Positions 15,073 through 21,814 of a DNA stretch of 30,314 bases are shown here, piece after piece. The translations under genes and the position numbers were made by a program. This DNA comes from Kiritimatiellia bacterium. GTDB taxonomy: Bacteria > Verrucomicrobiota > Kiritimatiellia > RFP12 > DVOR01. The first letter of the stretch is position 1; each line of letters begins with the position of its first letter. Under the pieces are notes generated by a model that ran no database searches, was not told the origin of the DNA, and worked only from the letters and a program-made list of their open reading frames with translations. Location: NCBI GenBank assembly GCA_900771325.1, contig CAAGNN010000105.1:1-30314 (forward strand), given 5' to 3'.

Positions 15073-15250
15073 TAACCCTTAGGGTTACCGGAATTATCCC
15101 TAAGGGTTAATTGAATTATCCCTGAGGGTTAATTATCGCCCCCGGCCGGCGAAACCATTAACCCCCGGGCTTAATGGAATTATCCCCCGGGGCTTAATTC
15201 AATTATCCCCACGAGCTTAATTCAATTATCCCCGTGGGGATAATTATCGA
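15065..15250. repeat. Array of variable-core hairpins with AATTA arms
   Basis: Six or seven consecutive palindromes share AATTA/TAATT or similar AT arms around different GC cores: TAACCCT-T-AGGGTTA; AATTATCCCT-A-AGGG...; the same with G at the centre; CATTAA...CCCGGG...TTAATG; AATTATCCCCCGGGG...; AATTATCCCC...GAGC...; and a perfect AATTATCCCC-GT-GGGGATAATT near the end. Spacing is mostly 22-25 bp, close to the 22-bp repeat period. No coding frame runs through it. Confidence 0.8.
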
Positions 15251-15331
15251 ACCCGGGGCGGATGCGCGGGAAGGGCCGGCAGAGGGTGAGGCCGGGGTGT
15301 CTTGGTGTGCGGGGGCGTTGCCCCCCGTGCC

Positions 15332-15400
15332 GGGGGCTTGGGGGCTCAGCCCCCAACGGCCTGGGCGGGGAGGCGCGGAGCGCATCCCTGCTGCGAGTGC
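15332..15400. repeat. Multi-hairpin repeat, copy B (first half)
   Basis: Close match to 10174-10242. It includes the stem TTGGGGGCT-C-AGCCCCCAA, where the loop and last stem pair differ from copy A but pairing is kept, and the shared GGGAGGCGCGG...GCATCCCTGCTGCG. An extra GGGGGC-GTT-GCCCCC hairpin lies just upstream (about 15311-15326). Confidence 0.75.
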
Positions 15401-15408
15401 CCGAGAAG

Positions 15409-15436
15409 GTGAACAGTGAACAGAGAACGGTGAACG
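15409..15436. repeat. Heptamer tandem repeat GTGAACR x4, second run
   Basis: Units GTGAACA, GTGAACA, GAGAACG, GTGAACG lie between the two halves of copy B of the multi-hairpin repeat, as if inserted into it. Confidence 0.75.
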
Positions 15437-15449
15437 GTCCATAGCCGAT

Positions 15450-15560
15450 GTGCCCGGAGGGCGCGTCGGCCGGGGTGGAGCGCCCCGCGCTCCCGAGGGT
15501 GTAGGGGCGCGGGCCAGAGCGAAACGAAGGCGCTATGTCATCGCCCCCACTCCCGCCTAC
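15450..15560. repeat. Multi-hairpin repeat, copy B (second half)
   Basis: It carries GTGCCCGGAGGGCGCGTC and the hairpin GGAGCGC-CCC-GCGCTCC seen in copies A and C. It then has GGCGCTATGTCATCGCCCC, which resembles GGAGCTATGTCAACAGCCC of copy C. The tail is degenerate. Confidence 0.6.
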
Positions 15561-15605
15561 ACGCTCCTTTGAGGCAGCCTTATCATTCTACATCCTGTTG
15601 TGAAA

Positions 15606-15616
15606 TGTGCTAAACT
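15606..15616 (+). promoter_or_regulatory. Extended -10 promoter of the acyltransferase transcript
   Basis: TGTGC-TAAACT is an extended -10 of the form shared by other promoters here. The start site would be near 15623, just before the first leader hairpin. Confidence 0.55.
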
Positions 15617-15622
15617 GAGCGG

Positions 15623-15814
15623 CGTATGGAGTGAGTCCATACAGTCAAGATTGCGTTTTGCGCAATGCGTTGTTCTACGGAAACCTGAGAAACTTTCGTA
15701 AGAGGGAACAGCCGTTGGGCGAGGTGTGCCGAATTGGCATGCCTCCTATTGGTGTGCTTCCCTTTGGGCTTTCTCAGGGCCTCCGTAGAAGCAGACAATA
15801 GGAGGCGTGTTTTT
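15623..15814 (+). promoter_or_regulatory. Structured 5' leader with anti-Shine-Dalgarno switch (candidate riboswitch/attenuator)
   Basis: The leader of about 190 nt folds into GTATGGA-GTGAG-TCCATAC (15624-15642), ATTGCG-TTTTG-CGCAAT (15650-15666) and a long nested stem. The stem has P1 15673-15681/15782-15790 (9 bp), P2 15684-15692/15770-15778 (9 bp), P3 15701-15708/15758-15765 (8 bp, one G-U) and P4 15721-15730/15736-15745 (10 bp, two G-U). The alternative helix P5 pairs 15738-15751 with 15796-15809 (14 bp, one G-U) and buries the Shine-Dalgarno AGGAGG at 15800-15805. P5 shares bases with P4 and crosses P1-P3, so the two folds are exclusive or a pseudoknot. G-U pairs suggest function as RNA. 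The ligand or trigger is unknown. Confidence 0.7.
15739..15801 (+). CDS. Possible 20-residue leader peptide
   Basis: The ATG at 15739 opens a 20-codon frame (MPPIGVLPFGLSQGLRRSRQ) that stops with TAG at 15799-15801, where the Shine-Dalgarno of the acyltransferase begins. Its start lies inside P4 and the anti-SD strand, so a ribosome reading it would melt the leader stems and end on the downstream SD. Its own ribosome-binding site is weak (GAGG about 14 bp upstream). It may be only a chance frame. Confidence 0.3.
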   Translation: MPPIGVLPFGLSQGLRRSRQ

Positions 15815-16861
15815 ATGTTGAAGATAGACGAGACGTTGAGTCGGCAGTTGGCGTTGGTGACGACAATTGCTACGGTGTTGGTGGTGATGTGCCACACGGA
15901 TGATATTTTCCCGCAAGCGTTGCGCTCGTGGTGGGTCAACTTCTTGGGCGGACCGTTTACAGATGCCAACGTAGCAAACTTCTTCTTTCTTTCGGGGCTC
16001 CTCGTGGCTCGGCGTGCAGAGAAAAGCGATTGGTGGCAGGCGGCGTTGGGCAAGCGACTAAAGACCTTGCTGTTGCCCTACGCGCTGTGGTCGCTCCTTT
16101 ACTTTCTTTTCTATGCGGGCGTTGCTTACTGGACCGGCAAACCTGCCCCCTTTGCCGAACGGTTGATGACCGCCGATATGGGATTGGCACGCATCTTCGG
16201 GCTTGGTGTTCTCAATACGCCGGCGGATTTTGCGCTCTGGTATATCAAGACGCTTCTGTGCTTTATCTTTATCTCACCGCCCTTCTTTTGGTTTCTGCGG
16301 CGAACGCGGTGGAGCCTGCCAGTTTTTCTGATGAGCGGTCTGACCTTCTACTACGCGATCCGCTGGTTTAAGTTGCCCTTCGCGCCCATCTTCCTCTCGG
16401 CGGGCGCGCTCTTTCACCTCGTTGGCTTGATGTGCTTTCTCACAGGGGCGGCGATTGCCGTCCGCCCGGGAAGCTTCGCGTGGGCACGGAGATGGTGGAT
16501 GGCGCCAATTGCGCTAGCGCTGTGGTTCGGAGCTGCAATCATCAAGTTTCCCTCGCCCATACACGCACTCTGGGTGCCGCTCTGCATTGCCCTTGAGGTC
16601 TTTGCCTTGCAACTCTTCGCAGCAGCAATCCCAATTCGCGTTCCCTGCTGGTTGACCGGCACGCTCTTCTTCATCTACGCAGCCCACATGGCAGTATTGA
16701 AACTCTTTGCCAAGATTCTCCCCGCAATGCGCGAAGTCCTCTCGCCAATGGGCACCTATGCCCTCATTCTCACCCTAACACTCTTCCTCTGCGTTGGAGC
16801 CAGCCTCCTCCTAAAGCGCTTCTTCCCCCGTCTCGCTGCGCCCCTCCACGGCGGCCGATAA
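15815..16861 (+). CDS. Acyltransferase 3 (OafA/OpgC-like) integral membrane protein
   Basis: A 348-residue inner-membrane protein with about ten hydrophobic helices. The first carries the acyltransferase-3 His (VVMCHTDDIF, about residue 29); the next region has FFFLSGLLVARR and LGKRLKTLLLPYALWSLLYF, both typical of the family. Members transfer acetyl or succinyl groups to cell-surface polysaccharides, glucans or lipids; the substrate here is unknown. The ATG at 15815 has TAGGAGG ending 9 bp upstream; an earlier in-frame TTG at 15734 lies inside the leader structure. Base use is clearly AT-richer than in the neighbours and the gene stands alone between repeats, suggesting transfer. The leader suggests translational control. 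Confidence 0.88.
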   Translation: MLKIDETLSRQLALVTTIATVLVVMCHTDDIFPQALRSWWVNFLGGPFTDANVANFFFLSGLLVARRAEKSDWWQAALGKRLKTLLLPYALWSLLYFLFYAGVAYWTGKPAPFAERLMTADMGLARIFGLGVLNTPADFALWYIKTLLCFIFISPPFFWFLRRTRWSLPVFLMSGLTFYYAIRWFKLPFAPIFLSAGALFHLVGLMCFLTGAAIAVRPGSFAWARRWWMAPIALALWFGAAIIKFPSPIHALWVPLCIALEVFALQLFAAAIPIRVPCWLTGTLFFIYAAHMAVLKLFAKILPAMREVLSPMGTYALILTLTLFLCVGASLLLKRFFPRLAAPLHGGR

Positions 16862-17131
16862 GACGCAAAATACGGTCAAATCCGGCTTGACCGCGCTATA
16901 AAACCGCTCCTCGGTGACAGTTCGTCCCTCTTTCGCCGCAGATTTTGCGGCGATTAAGAGGCGTAATCACCGCAAAATCTGCGGCGAAAGTGAAGCGCCT
17001 GCCCAAGTGATAGCCTCGCGCGCTTAGGGGCGCGGGTAAGCGGTGCCAGAGGGGCGGGTAAGCGTTGTACTTCAACCTGCTCCGCCAGACCGTATGGCAG
17101 AGCTAAGCCAACGCTTGATGGGCACAGGAAC
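16862..17131. other. Intergenic region with a perfect 21-bp inverted repeat (16930-16990)
   Basis: Hairpin CGGTCAA-ATCCGGC-TTGACCG (16873-16893) follows the acyltransferase stop but lacks a T tract. At 16930-16950 and 16970-16990 lies a perfect 21-bp inverted repeat (begins CTTTCGCCGC, ends GCGGCGAAAG) with an inner GATTA...TAATC pair around a 7-base loop, and no T tract. Beyond it GGCGCGGGTAAGCG and GGGGCGGGTAAGCG form a short direct repeat, and AAGCGTTG...CAACGCTT an inverted one. No gene is supported. Confidence 0.7.
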
Positions 17132-17158
17132 AAAAAAGGCGAGCGCGGAGCGCTCGCC
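17132..17158 (-). terminator. Intrinsic terminator of the TPR-Exb operon
   Basis: On the minus strand the perfect 9-bp stem GGCGAGCGC-TCC-GCGCTCGCC is followed by six Ts. It lies 30 bp after the stop at 17189. Confidence 0.92.
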
Positions 17159-17188
17159 GGGAGGAATGGAGACACTTATTGAAGGGGA

Positions 17189-19033
17189 TTAGAAGTCGTC
17201 GTCGAGGCCTTCGAGGGTGACGGTACCAGCGCCTTTATCCTCCACCTTGAGTTCGGCTTCGGCCTCGATCTTGGTGAGGGCGCCCTTGGCGAGCGGACTG
17301 TTGCGATAGTAGACCATCAGCTGGAGGGCGGTGAAGCAGTTGGCGGCAACGGGGGAGTTGTGCCATTCGTGGGTGGCGGTGTCGGTGTTGATGAGGTCAT
17401 CGACGGGGATACCGTTGCGCTTGCCGTTGGCGGTGCCTTGCTGCTGCATCAGGCGGGCCTTGTCCTCAATGGGGGCACCTTCGCCGCCGAACTTGTTCTT
17501 GGTGTTCTTGCGGGGCCAGTAGGTGATGTACTGGGGAGTACCCTTGTGGTCCTTGTAGCCGGACTTGTTGGCGGGGATATTGATGGCGGCGGCGGAGTAG
17601 ATGCGCTTTTGCTGCTCGCTCCAACGCTTCCAGGCGGCGGCATTATCACCGAGGTTAAAGCGGACCTGCGAGAGGTAGTAGCCATAGTACTGCGGCGAGG
17701 TGCCCATCATCTGGGTGGCACTGGAGCTGGCAGCCTTGAAGTTCTGCTTGAAGGTGGGCTCCCAAGTGTCCATATAGGCCACGGCCTTCTTGCAAAGGTC
17801 GGTATCGGCTTCGTCGAGCATCTGGAGGATGAGCGCGCAGGGGGCAGTGAGGCCGAGGTAGCGGTTCTTGGCGGTATTGAGGTAGCCGAAGGTGCCGTTG
17901 GGGTTGGCGCAGGTCTTGATGCCGCGCGCGGACTTCTTGAGGGCGGCGATGATCTTGGGATCGTGATTGCCCGAGAGTTTGGCGGCCTTGAGGGCCTGGA
18001 CGGCCCAACTGGTGTAGGAGGTGTCGGTGGTCGGGCACTTGGCGTACATATTGTAGTACCAGCCGCCGTCGGCGTTCTGCCCTTCAATGACGTGGGGGAT
18101 GGCGCGCTCGACGGCCTCCTTGACGGCCGGGATGCGGGTCATCGCGTAGGCTTCGGAGAGGGCGTAGATGGCCACGAGGTGCGCGTAGTTGTGGGCGTCT
18201 CGCCCCTTGAAGTAGCCGACCTTATCCTTGCGGCGCTCCTCAAAGGCGGAGGGGTTGTCCGCGCCGCCGGGCTTGCACTGGGAAGGATCGGAGATCTGGT
18301 CTGCAAGGAGGCCGCGGATGGCCTTTTCGACAGTGTCGCCGAACTCATCGCTCTGGCCGGGAAGCTCACCGTGGGCGAGGAAGCAGAGGAGGGCGAGGGA
18401 GGTGTCGCCGGTGTTGTTGTTCCACATGCCGTTGGGGCCTTGCTTCATCTTGAGCCAGCGAAGGAAGCCGTAGACGAGGCGTTCGGTGCCGGCAGCGCCA
18501 TACTTGCCGATCTTAGCGCCGCGCAGGCCGGGGGAGCGGTCGCCGTAGACGTTGCGCATCACCACGGGCGAGGGGGTGAGGGCCACGGCATCGACGGGGG
18601 AGGGCTGCGGGGACTGCTCAGCAGAGGTGGTGGGCGGCGCGTCGATGTCGACGACCACGTCGGTGACCTCCTGGATCTCCTCGAGTTCCGGCGGCTCTTC
18701 GGGGGGCGGAGGCTCTTCCTTGGTGAGCTCTTCGGCCTGCTCGGGCTCGATGACCTGCGTCTCGACGACCGGGGGCTTCTCGCTGGCGGTAATCTTGATG
18801 GTGCACATCACGGTGATGGCCAGAAGCATCCCCACGACGGCGGCAATGGGCGCGCCGAGGCGTTGGAGCTCAATCATTGCCTTCTTGTGCTCAATGGAGT
18901 CCTTCGGCTGACCGAAGCCCTTGAGCATATCGACAATGCGCTGAAGATAGTTCCGCTCCTCTTCGTCGAAGAGCTTGATGAGCTCGTCCTTGGCGGGCTC
19001 ATCGCCGGGCAACGGTTCAAGCGTGTTACTCAT
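17189..19033 (-). CDS. TonB-like protein fused to a squalene-cyclase-type alpha/alpha toroid
   Basis: A 614-residue inner-membrane-anchored protein. Residues 1-55 are cytoplasmic, 60-80 a membrane helix, and 85-125 a Pro/Glu-rich linker like that of TonB (EPPPPEEPPELEEIQEV). Residues about 185-480 carry repeats of the prenyltransferase/squalene-cyclase toroid fold, including KQGPNGMW...TSLALLCFLAHG and the QW-type motif GQNADGGWYY at 319-327. No DxDD catalytic motif is seen, so it is probably a binding or structural domain, not a cyclase. The acidic tail (EGLDDDF) is unusual. It is the last gene after exbB-exbD-exbD, so it is likely moved by that motor in place of TonB. Such proteins recur in PVC bacteria; their role is unknown. 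The start has GGAGGAG upstream. Confidence 0.8.
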   Translation of the reverse strand: MSNTLEPLPGDEPAKDELIKLFDEEERNYLQRIVDMLKGFGQPKDSIEHKKAMIELQRLGAPIAAVVGMLLAITVMCTIKITASEKPPVVETQVIEPEQAEELTKEEPPPPEEPPELEEIQEVTDVVVDIDAPPTTSAEQSPQPSPVDAVALTPSPVVMRNVYGDRSPGLRGAKIGKYGAAGTERLVYGFLRWLKMKQGPNGMWNNNTGDTSLALLCFLAHGELPGQSDEFGDTVEKAIRGLLADQISDPSQCKPGGADNPSAFEERRKDKVGYFKGRDAHNYAHLVAIYALSEAYAMTRIPAVKEAVERAIPHVIEGQNADGGWYYNMYAKCPTTDTSYTSWAVQALKAAKLSGNHDPKIIAALKKSARGIKTCANPNGTFGYLNTAKNRYLGLTAPCALILQMLDEADTDLCKKAVAYMDTWEPTFKQNFKAASSSATQMMGTSPQYYGYYLSQVRFNLGDNAAAWKRWSEQQKRIYSAAAINIPANKSGYKDHKGTPQYITYWPRKNTKNKFGGEGAPIEDKARLMQQQGTANGKRNGIPVDDLINTDTATHEWHNSPVAANCFTALQLMVYYRNSPLAKGALTKIEAEAELKVEDKGAGTVTLEGLDDDF

Positions 19034-19081
19034 CGTTCTCCTCCCCTGTTTTCCCGACGCCCGGGGGTGGCGTTATGGGGA

Positions 19082-19504
19082 TTAAAGGCTAAAGATGGCC
19101 AGGTTGGTCATGCCGTACTTGTTGCAGAGGTCAAGGGCCTTGACCAGCAGCGAGTGCGGGGAATCCTTGGTGCAGCGCAAAAGGACAGTCGAACCCTTGT
19201 TGTTGCGCGCGGCGCGGCCGATTTCCTTGTCCAACTGGCTGTAGCGGACGGGAGACTTGTTGAAGAGGAAGCCCTCGCCGCCCTGGGTCTTGGGGTTGTA
19301 GATATCGATCGTCACCATCTCGAGCTTCTCGGCGGGGCTGGCACTGCTGTCGGGCGAAGGGGCCATTGCGTCGAGGTGCGAGAGAATGTCTTCCTGCTTC
19401 AGGGTAACCACGAAGAAGATGATGAGCTGGAAGACGACGTCGATCATCGGCGTCATATCGAGGGCGGCACCGCCATCGGAAGAGACCTTTTTGCCTTTTG
19501 CCAT
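19082..19504 (-). CDS. exbD: ExbD/TolR proton channel subunit (second paralogue)
   Basis: A 140-residue protein with a short basic N-terminus, one membrane helix (MTPMIDVVFQLIIFFVVTL, essential Asp22) and a periplasmic domain ending CNKYGMTNLAIFSL. It works with ExbB to channel protons. Its first 40 residues are nearly identical to the adjacent exbD at 19516-20007, while the periplasmic halves differ strongly, which suggests duplication followed by divergence or a hetero-dimer. The start at 19504 is chosen for AAAGGAG 7 bp upstream. It is 11 bp after the first exbD. Confidence 0.93.
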   Translation of the reverse strand: MAKGKKVSSDGGAALDMTPMIDVVFQLIIFFVVTLKQEDILSHLDAMAPSPDSSASPAEKLEMVTIDIYNPKTQGGEGFLFNKSPVRYSQLDKEIGRAARNNKGSTVLLRCTKDSPHSLLVKALDLCNKYGMTNLAIFSL

Positions 19505-19515
19505 GGTCGGCTCCT

Positions 19516-20007
19516 TTACTTTTTGCTCGTCGAGTCGCCGGGCTGGACCATCGCCAAGAAGGAGACGCGCCAAACGCCGGCTTCGTTGCAGACATTCATC
19601 ACGGCACGCACATCTTCGTGCGGGGTGTCCTTGTCGGCACGGATGAGCAACGGGAAGTTGGTCCCGCGCTTGGCCACAGTGTTGCGCAACACCGAGCGGA
19701 GCTGGTCGATGGACAGAACGCCGCCGTTAATGGAGATAATGCGCCCAGTGGGCTTCTTGGCCGCCTTCAAGAAGTCGGTCACCGTGCGGTAGCGGCGGAT
19801 TTCGACGGTCAGCGGGGGGACTTTGTATTCATCGGCCTTCAACTGCGGACCGTTCTTGCCGTATTCCAGCTCGATGTCGGGGTTGATGGAGTCAGCCGTC
19901 TTCAACGTCACCACGAAGAAGATGATGAGCTGGAAGACGACATCAATCATCGGTGTCATATCGAGCGCGGCACCATCGTTCTCGCGTTTGTTTTTCTTCT
20001 TGGCCAT
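19516..20007 (-). CDS. exbD: ExbD/TolR proton channel subunit (first paralogue)
   Basis: A 163-residue protein: basic N-terminus MAKKKNKREND, membrane helix with TPMIDVVFQLIIFF (Asp22), and a periplasmic ExbD fold (ISINGGVLSIDQLRSVL, FPLLIRADKDTPHEDVRAVM, AGVWRVSFLAM). The loop after the helix is longer than in the second paralogue. AAGGAG lies 7 bp upstream of the ATG. A hairpin repeat separates it from exbB by 121 bp, the largest gap in the operon, which may allow the exbD and toroid genes to be expressed differently from exbB. Confidence 0.94.
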   Translation of the reverse strand: MAKKKNKRENDGAALDMTPMIDVVFQLIIFFVVTLKTADSINPDIELEYGKNGPQLKADEYKVPPLTVEIRRYRTVTDFLKAAKKPTGRIISINGGVLSIDQLRSVLRNTVAKRGTNFPLLIRADKDTPHEDVRAVMNVCNEAGVWRVSFLAMVQPGDSTSKK

Positions 20008-20063
20008 TGGGGTTCTCCTTGCTCGCTCGCAGGACCTTCAGCGCCGGGCGGGGCGGAGAAGGC

Positions 20064-20125
20064 GGTGGCTGGGGGTGCGCGCACGCCCCACTGCCACCTA
20101 GGCAGGGAGGCGCGCGCACCGGCGC
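20064..20125. repeat. Multi-hairpin repeat, copy D, inside the exb operon
   Basis: GGTGGC (20064-20069) pairs with GCCACC (20093-20098), with an inner GGGTGCG/CGCACGCCC stem, followed by GGCAGGGAGGCGCG. That flank is identical to the flank of copy A at about 10205-10218, and the TGGGGG...CCCCA outline is kept although the stem sequence has changed. It lies between exbB and exbD on their transcript, the usual place for REP-type elements that stabilise upstream mRNA. Confidence 0.6.
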
Positions 20126-20128
20126 GGT

Positions 20129-20911
20129 TTAACCCTCGACGACTTCGACGTTGCGGAGGTTCTTGATGAGGTCGGCCGTGACCACCTGCATACGCAGCAC
20201 CAAGCGGTTGGCGCTATTGCGCAGGGCGTAGAAGAAGGTGACCGAGGGGATGGCGATGCAGAGGCCGCCGGCGGTGGTGTAGAGGGCCTGGGAGATGGTC
20301 AGCGAGAGCGAGGAGATCTCAACGCCGGTCAAGGCGATCGAGGCGAAGGTCAAGATCATGCCCTGCACCGTGCCCAGCAGGCCGAGCATCGGGGCGAGCG
20401 AGGAGCAGATGGAGATCCAGTTGAGGCGCTGCATCATGTGCTCGATCTCGAGGTCGCCGGCGGCGGAGATGGCCTCGTCGATGACATCGAAGCCTTCTTC
20501 CACGTGGGCGAAGCCGGCCTTGAGGATCTTGGCCATCGAGGAGGGGTCGCCATCGCAGATTTCAATCGCCTTCATCACGTCGCCCTGGTCCATCGCTTCC
20601 TTCACCTGAGCGATGAGGGCTTCAGGCATAATCTTCTTGGGGCGGACGAGGATGTAGCCGTCGATGATGAAATAGATGGCGAAGCCGCCGGAGGAGAAGA
20701 GGGCCATCCACAGGATGAAGCCGACGATACCGCCGCCCATCACCACGTCAAAGAAGCTCGTTCCCTTGGGGGCAGCCTTTGTATCGGCAGCCTTGCCATC
20801 CTGCGTCACGAGGGCACCGGTGTCGGCCTCCTGCGCGCAAACAGAACCGGCGGTGAAGACCGCACCGAACATCAAGGCGGAGACCGCCAGAGCCATCATC
20901 ATTTTCTTCAT
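20129..20911 (-). CDS. exbB: ExbB/TolQ proton channel subunit (system 2)
   Basis: A 260-residue protein with a cleavable-looking signal sequence (MKKMMMALAVSALMFGAVFT, then SVCAQ) and a polar stretch before the first membrane helix (GIVGFILWMALFSSGGFAIY). It continues into a cytoplasmic helical domain and two further helices with the family motif SSLAPMLGLLGTVQGMILTF and ALYTTAGGLCIAIPSVTFFYAL. N-terminally extended ExbB proteins of this kind are known in several Gram-negative phyla. It is followed by two exbD genes and preceded by two TPR genes, all in the same direction. AAGGAA lies before the ATG. Confidence 0.94.
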   Translation of the reverse strand: MKKMMMALAVSALMFGAVFTAGSVCAQEADTGALVTQDGKAADTKAAPKGTSFFDVVMGGGIVGFILWMALFSSGGFAIYFIIDGYILVRPKKIMPEALIAQVKEAMDQGDVMKAIEICDGDPSSMAKILKAGFAHVEEGFDVIDEAISAAGDLEIEHMMQRLNWISICSSLAPMLGLLGTVQGMILTFASIALTGVEISSLSLTISQALYTTAGGLCIAIPSVTFFYALRNSANRLVLRMQVVTADLIKNLRNVEVVEG

Positions 20912-20965
20912 GGTTGTATTCCTTGTGGGGTTAAGTTGTGGAAAGGGAGGGAGAGGGGAAGAGAC

Positions 20966-21772
20966 TTACTTGGCGCGGGCCCAGGAACTGGCCGGGCACT
21001 CCTGCTTGAGCTGTTCACGCAGACGGTTGGCCTGCGAGCTCTGGCTCATCCCCTCGAAAGCCTTGGCACCCTTATAGAGGGCCTCTGCGTAGGCATCGCT
21101 CGTGGGGTCGGCGTAGAGGAGGATGACGCGCAGGTAGCCATCGCGCAGAGCCTCTTCGCAGTTGGCGCGGGCCGAGCCGCGGGCCATCGCCGCGTCGCCG
21201 CGCTTAACGAGGGCGTTGGCGGCGGCGGTCTTATCGCCCGAGGAGATGGCCTTATCGAGCAAGATGTTGAGCTTGGCGGACTTGCCGTCCTTGATGAGCG
21301 CTTCCCAGTAGGAGACGGCGGTGGCGCCCTTGTAAGCGGCCTCGGGATTGTCGCGGATGACCGCTTCGCAGGCGGCGATGGCCTTGGCGGCGTTGCCCTG
21401 GAGGAGATAGCCCTTGGCGAGCCAGCCGGTGGCCTCCTGATCGTAGGTCAAGTGGTTGTAGTCCTTGGCGAGCTCCTCGAGGGTAGCGATGGCGGCCGCC
21501 AGACCGTTATTGGTCTGAACCTTCTTGATGGCGGCATCGAGCGAAGCGGGGCGGTCGATGCTCACGTTCTCGACCTCGTCGGCCTTGTAGGTGACGGTCA
21601 TATTCTTGCTGTTGGTCAGCACATACTCCTTGGCGGAGTTTTTCCAGCGGATGGCACCAGAGGCCGAGCCGGTGGCCGTGGTGATGGTCCCGGTAGGCGT
21701 GTCTTTAGCCAAGGCGGGCAGGGCCACGCAGGCGGTGAGCAAAGCGCAAAGGGCGATGTTGAATTGCTTCAT
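20966..21772 (-). CDS. Secreted TPR protein of the Exb operon
   Basis: A 268-residue protein with signal peptide MKQFNIALCALLTACVALPALA. Residues 25-75 form a small strand-rich domain (GTITTATGSASGAIRWKNSAKEY split by short loops, then VTYKADEVENVSI). The rest is helical and TPR-like (GWLAKGYLLQGNAAKAIAAC, DAYAEALYKGAKAFEGM). It is probably periplasmic. By position before exbB it may play the part that CpoB/YbgF plays for Tol-Pal, but there is no direct homology evidence. It lies 42 bp after the giant TPR gene and 54 bp before exbB. Confidence 0.8.
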   Translation of the reverse strand: MKQFNIALCALLTACVALPALAKDTPTGTITTATGSASGAIRWKNSAKEYVLTNSKNMTVTYKADEVENVSIDRPASLDAAIKKVQTNNGLAAAIATLEELAKDYNHLTYDQEATGWLAKGYLLQGNAAKAIAACEAVIRDNPEAAYKGATAVSYWEALIKDGKSAKLNILLDKAISSGDKTAAANALVKRGDAAMARGSARANCEEALRDGYLRVILLYADPTSDAYAEALYKGAKAFEGMSQSSQANRLREQLKQECPASSWARAK

Positions 21773-21814
21773 GGAATGTTCCTCTTCTGCTTAAAGTGTA
21801 TCACAAGTGGGGCG

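Noticed and set aside
15130..15260. tRNA or rRNA fragment
   Set aside because: The palindromes do not form a cloverleaf, and there is no anticodon stem or conserved T-loop.
15610..16053. 147-codon minus-strand frame over the acyltransferase leader
   Set aside because: It overlaps the structured leader and the 5' end of the acyltransferase; no motif was found.
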